The notes below the pieces were generated by a model. It was not told where the DNA came from, made no database searches, and saw only the letters and a list, made by a program, of their open reading frames with translations. From contig JAMJQV010000023.1 of the NCBI GenBank assembly GCA_023554435.1, forward strand, positions 1 through 7,939: a DNA stretch of 7,939 bases. Reading direction: 5' to 3'. How positions within the stretch are numbered: the first letter of the stretch is position 1; each line of letters opens with the position of its first letter. Of the stretch, positions 6,293 through 7,939 are shown piece after piece. This DNA comes from Gemmatimonadota bacterium (GTDB taxonomy: Bacteria > Gemmatimonadota > Gemmatimonadetes > Palauibacterales > Palauibacteraceae). The position numbers were made by a program, and so were the translations under genes.

Positions 6293-7053
6293 TCGCCGTT
6301 CTCCGGGGAATCGGACGGACGTGCGGGCCGCTCGAGGAAGAAGAACCACTGCGGCGACCCGGTTCTGAGCAGACTTCTGCGCACCCCGTCGGGCGCACGG
6401 CGAACGACGTCCCACACGGCGCCCCAGCGCTCACCCCAGGCAGTGCGGATCAGGTCGTCGATGGCACGTTCGGTCACGTCGTGGAGGATGAAACCCGCAG
6501 ATCGCATGAGCCTCGTCAAGGGTCGATAGGTGAGGAACCGGATGTCTTCGTAGGACCGCCCCCGGCGCGTGACTCGAAGGTAGGTCCCAGCTGACCCCTT
6601 CGGTAGCCAGCTGAGAAACGGAAGCCGGTAGTGGGGTTCCACGATCGCGAGCCGGCTGCCCGCCGTCACGTAGGCCCGTCCCCCGGGCCTCAGTACGCGA
6701 TACGTCTCCCGAAACAGCTCGCCCGCATCCGGAACGTGCTCGTACAGGTGGTTCAACATCACGAAGTCGAGGCTCTCGGAGGCAAACGGGATGCGGAGAA
6801 CATCCCCTCTGACCATGCGTTCCTTCTCGACAATGAACTCGCTGTCTATCTCAAGTCCATATATCGGATTACCTGTTTCTATCTCAAGCGCTTTGCGAAT
6901 GATACCGGTCCCCGCGCCGAGGTCTGCCGCGCGGGCCGAGCCCGTGAGGTAGGGCGCACACAGATGCGCGATGACACGGGCTTTTCGGAGGCGGCCCGCC
7001 CGATAGCCTTCCGTGGCCGTGAACGTCTCGTATCGATCAGTCCCGGCGCTCAC
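6289..7053 (-). CDS. Class I SAM-dependent methyltransferase
   Basis: A 254-residue methyltransferase of the Methyltransf_11 type. Motif I is A43-D-L-G-A-G-T-G50 (SAM binding), followed by an acidic residue at the end of strand 2 (GLEID, 66-70), motif II G83-D-V-L-R-I-P-F90, the N101-H-L-Y-E-H-V-P-D109 segment and LRPGGRAYV (121-129). The part after 135 is more variable and probably binds the substrate. The start is GTG 7053-7051: GGAGG (7064-7060) lies 6 bases upstream and the protein then begins naturally. A longer frame from ATG 7155 would overlap the upstream GT4 gene by 119 bases. From GTG the overlap is 17 bases. Its stop overlaps the YfhO start (ATGA). Within a glycan operon it may O-methylate a sugar or cap a chain, but nothing in the sequence shows the acceptor. 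An AT-rich patch at about 6837-6900, with an 11-base direct repeat, interrupts the otherwise GC-rich gene. Confidence 0.88.
   Translation of the reverse strand: MSAGTDRYETFTATEGYRAGRLRKARVIAHLCAPYLTGSARAADLGAGTGIIRKALEIETGNPIYGLEIDSEFIVEKERMVRGDVLRIPFASESLDFVMLNHLYEHVPDAGELFRETYRVLRPGGRAYVTAGSRLAIVEPHYRLPFLSWLPKGSAGTYLRVTRRGRSYEDIRFLTYRPLTRLMRSAGFILHDVTERAIDDLIRTAWGERWGAVWDVVRRAPDGVRRSLLRTGSPQWFFFLERPARPSDSPENGE
6845..6888 (-). repeat. 11-base direct repeat in AT-rich patch of methyltransferase
   Basis: TCTATCTCAAG occurs at 6845-6855 and again at 6878-6888, 33 bases apart and so in the same reading frame. On the coding strand the copies encode the similar stretches LEIE (56-59) and LEID (67-70), the second being the SAM-binding acidic strand. 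The surrounding bases are clearly richer in A and T than the rest of the operon. Confidence 0.6.
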
Positions 7054-7939
7054 GGCGTGCCTCCACCGCGGACGCGTACACGGCGCCCGTTTCCTCCAGA
7101 ATCCGATCCCACGAGAAACGTGCCTCGGCTCGTCGCTTGCCCTGAGCCGCCACACGGCGGGCGTCGTCCGGGTCGGAGATCACCTGGAGAATTCGACGCG
7201 CGAGAACCTCTGAATCTCCCGGGTCCGAGAGCCACCCTGTCTCCCCGTCGATCACGATGTCGGGGATACCCCCAGCCCGAGAGGCGACGACCGGCCGCTC
7301 GTACGCCATTGCCTCCAGCAACACCACACCGAGGCCCTCGGTGTCGCCCCTCGAGTCCACCACCGCCGGAAGCACGAAGATGTCCGCGCCCGCGTATTCC
7401 TGCGCCAGTCGCTCCGCCGTCACGAAACCGCGAAGATGGACGTGATCCGAAACACCTTCCAGCGCGGCCGTCCGACGCACGCTGTCCTCCCGGTTCCCGG
7501 ACCCCACGATCACCAGTTCGGCGTCCCGCGCGTGACGGAGCCTGGCAAGGGCCCGAACCAGTACTTCGACCCCCTTCCTCTCCACGAGACGGCCGACGAA
7601 CAGAAGCCGGACCGGGTCATCAGGGATGGAGAGAGCGGGACGGATTCGGTCCGGGGACACATCGGGAATCACGGCCGCGTAGGGAACGACCGCCACGGGA
7701 CGATCGTGGAGGCCGCGCACGGCAGTCGCCGTCGAGGTGGAGATCGCGGTGACCGCATCGGCAGACCGGATGCTCCACTCGAGGAACGGACGCAGCCACG
7801 GGAGCCGCCGATCGACCCAGTTCACCTCCACGCTGTAGAAGCTGCAGACCATGGCCGTCCGTCCACCCGAGGCCCGGCGCATGGAGGCCCCGAACAGGGC
7901 ATGCGGCATGGGCCAATGAACGTGCACCAGGTCCGGAGC
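7037..7939 (-). CDS. Partial GT4 family glycosyltransferase
   Basis: The visible 300 residues are the C-terminal three quarters or so of a GT4 retaining glycosyltransferase (GT-B fold, cytoplasmic, nucleotide-sugar donor). The gene enters from the right edge. The frame is open to the last base and begins A-P-D-L-V-H-V-H-W, the conserved strand before the first helical region in GT4 enzymes, so the GTG at 7927 is internal and not the start. Family members are about 350-420 residues, so roughly 80-100 are missing. Seen motifs (visible-fragment numbering): S65-A... linker region AVTAIS (62-67), F114-V-G-R-L-V-E-R-K-G123 at the start of the C-terminal Rossmann domain, VIVGSG (143-148), and E201-G-L-G-V-V-L-L-E209-A-M-A, the donor-binding EX7E motif, followed by AGGIPDIV (222-229). 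It is the first visible gene of the operon and overlaps the methyltransferase by 17 bases. Donor and acceptor sugars cannot be told. Confidence 0.93.
   Translation of the reverse strand, partial: APDLVHVHWPMPHALFGASMRRASGGRTAMVCSFYSVEVNWVDRRLPWLRPFLEWSIRSADAVTAISTSTATAVRGLHDRPVAVVPYAAVIPDVSPDRIRPALSIPDDPVRLLFVGRLVERKGVEVLVRALARLRHARDAELVIVGSGNREDSVRRTAALEGVSDHVHLRGFVTAERLAQEYAGADIFVLPAVVDSRGDTEGLGVVLLEAMAYERPVVASRAGGIPDIVIDGETGWLSDPGDSEVLARRILQVISDPDDARRVAAQGKRRAEARFSWDRILEETGAVYASAVEARRERRD
7060..7064 (-). promoter_or_regulatory. Ribosome binding site fixing the GTG start of the methyltransferase
   Basis: GGAGG on the minus strand, 6 bases before GTG 7053, within the end of the GT4 gene. 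This near-perfect site is the main reason to shorten the methyltransferase from the ATG at 7155. Confidence 0.7.

Noticed and set aside
5231..6529. 432-codon plus-strand ORF antisense to YfhO
   Set aside because: Its charged, low-complexity translation (rich in Arg, Glu, Gln and His) has no recognisable motif; it mirrors third-position GC bias.
7053..7155. Longer methyltransferase start at ATG 7155
   Set aside because: It would overlap the GT4 gene by 119 bases and add 34 basic, unstructured-looking residues. GTG 7053 has a strong GGAGG.
6631..7752. 373-codon plus-strand ORF antisense to the methyltransferase and GT4 genes
   Set aside because: The Pro/Arg-rich translation has no domain, and it is opposite two genes with clear motifs.
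7925..7927. GTG at 7927 as the start of the GT4 gene
   Set aside because: The frame is open to the window edge and the preceding residues (APDL) belong to the conserved GT4 strand, so the real start lies outside.

Overview
The window looks like chromosomal DNA from a GC-rich Gram-negative-type bacterium; by eye about two thirds of the bases are G or C (not counted). The gene families and the style of the partial protein at the left edge remind me of Gemmatimonadota or a related environmental lineage, but this is a weak inference from memory. I see no rRNA, tRNA, CRISPR array, insertion sequence or phage gene.

Left part (1-2122). The first 62 bases are the 5' end of a minus-strand gene, probably a large FAD-linked oxidase. 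A 377-base gene-free stretch with a hairpin and a short hexamer repeat follows. Next come two plus-strand genes: a DedA-family membrane protein (440-1111) and a membrane-anchored TPR protein of the YfgM type (1301-2122). The 189 bases between them hold two inverted repeats and a tiny ORF that overlaps the start of the TPR gene.

Middle boundary (2123-2247). The plus-strand genes meet a minus-strand operon here. A strong GC-rich hairpin lies in the gap and may end transcription.

Right part (2248-7939, all minus strand). This is a tight five-gene operon. In order of transcription (right to left) it encodes a GT4 glycosyltransferase (5' end outside the window), a class I SAM methyltransferase, a YfhO-family GT-C-like membrane protein, a flippase-like LPG_synthase_TM membrane protein and a dolichyl/polyprenyl-phosphate-sugar synthase-like GT2. 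Neighbouring genes overlap by 17, 4, 4 and 4 bases. The three 4-base overlaps have the form ATGA, GTGA and TTGA.

Taken together, the operon reads as surface glycan or glycolipid machinery. The GT2 would load a sugar onto a polyprenyl phosphate in the cytoplasm, the LPG_synthase_TM protein could help lipid-linked material across the membrane, and YfhO would transfer the sugar outside the cytoplasm. The GT4 and methyltransferase would build or modify the cytoplasmic acceptor. The families are well supported; the joint pathway is inference. It resembles the known CsbB-GtcA-YfhO arrangement of Bacillus, with a different membrane protein in the middle. No gene here is of an unknown family, so I do not claim a new class of system.
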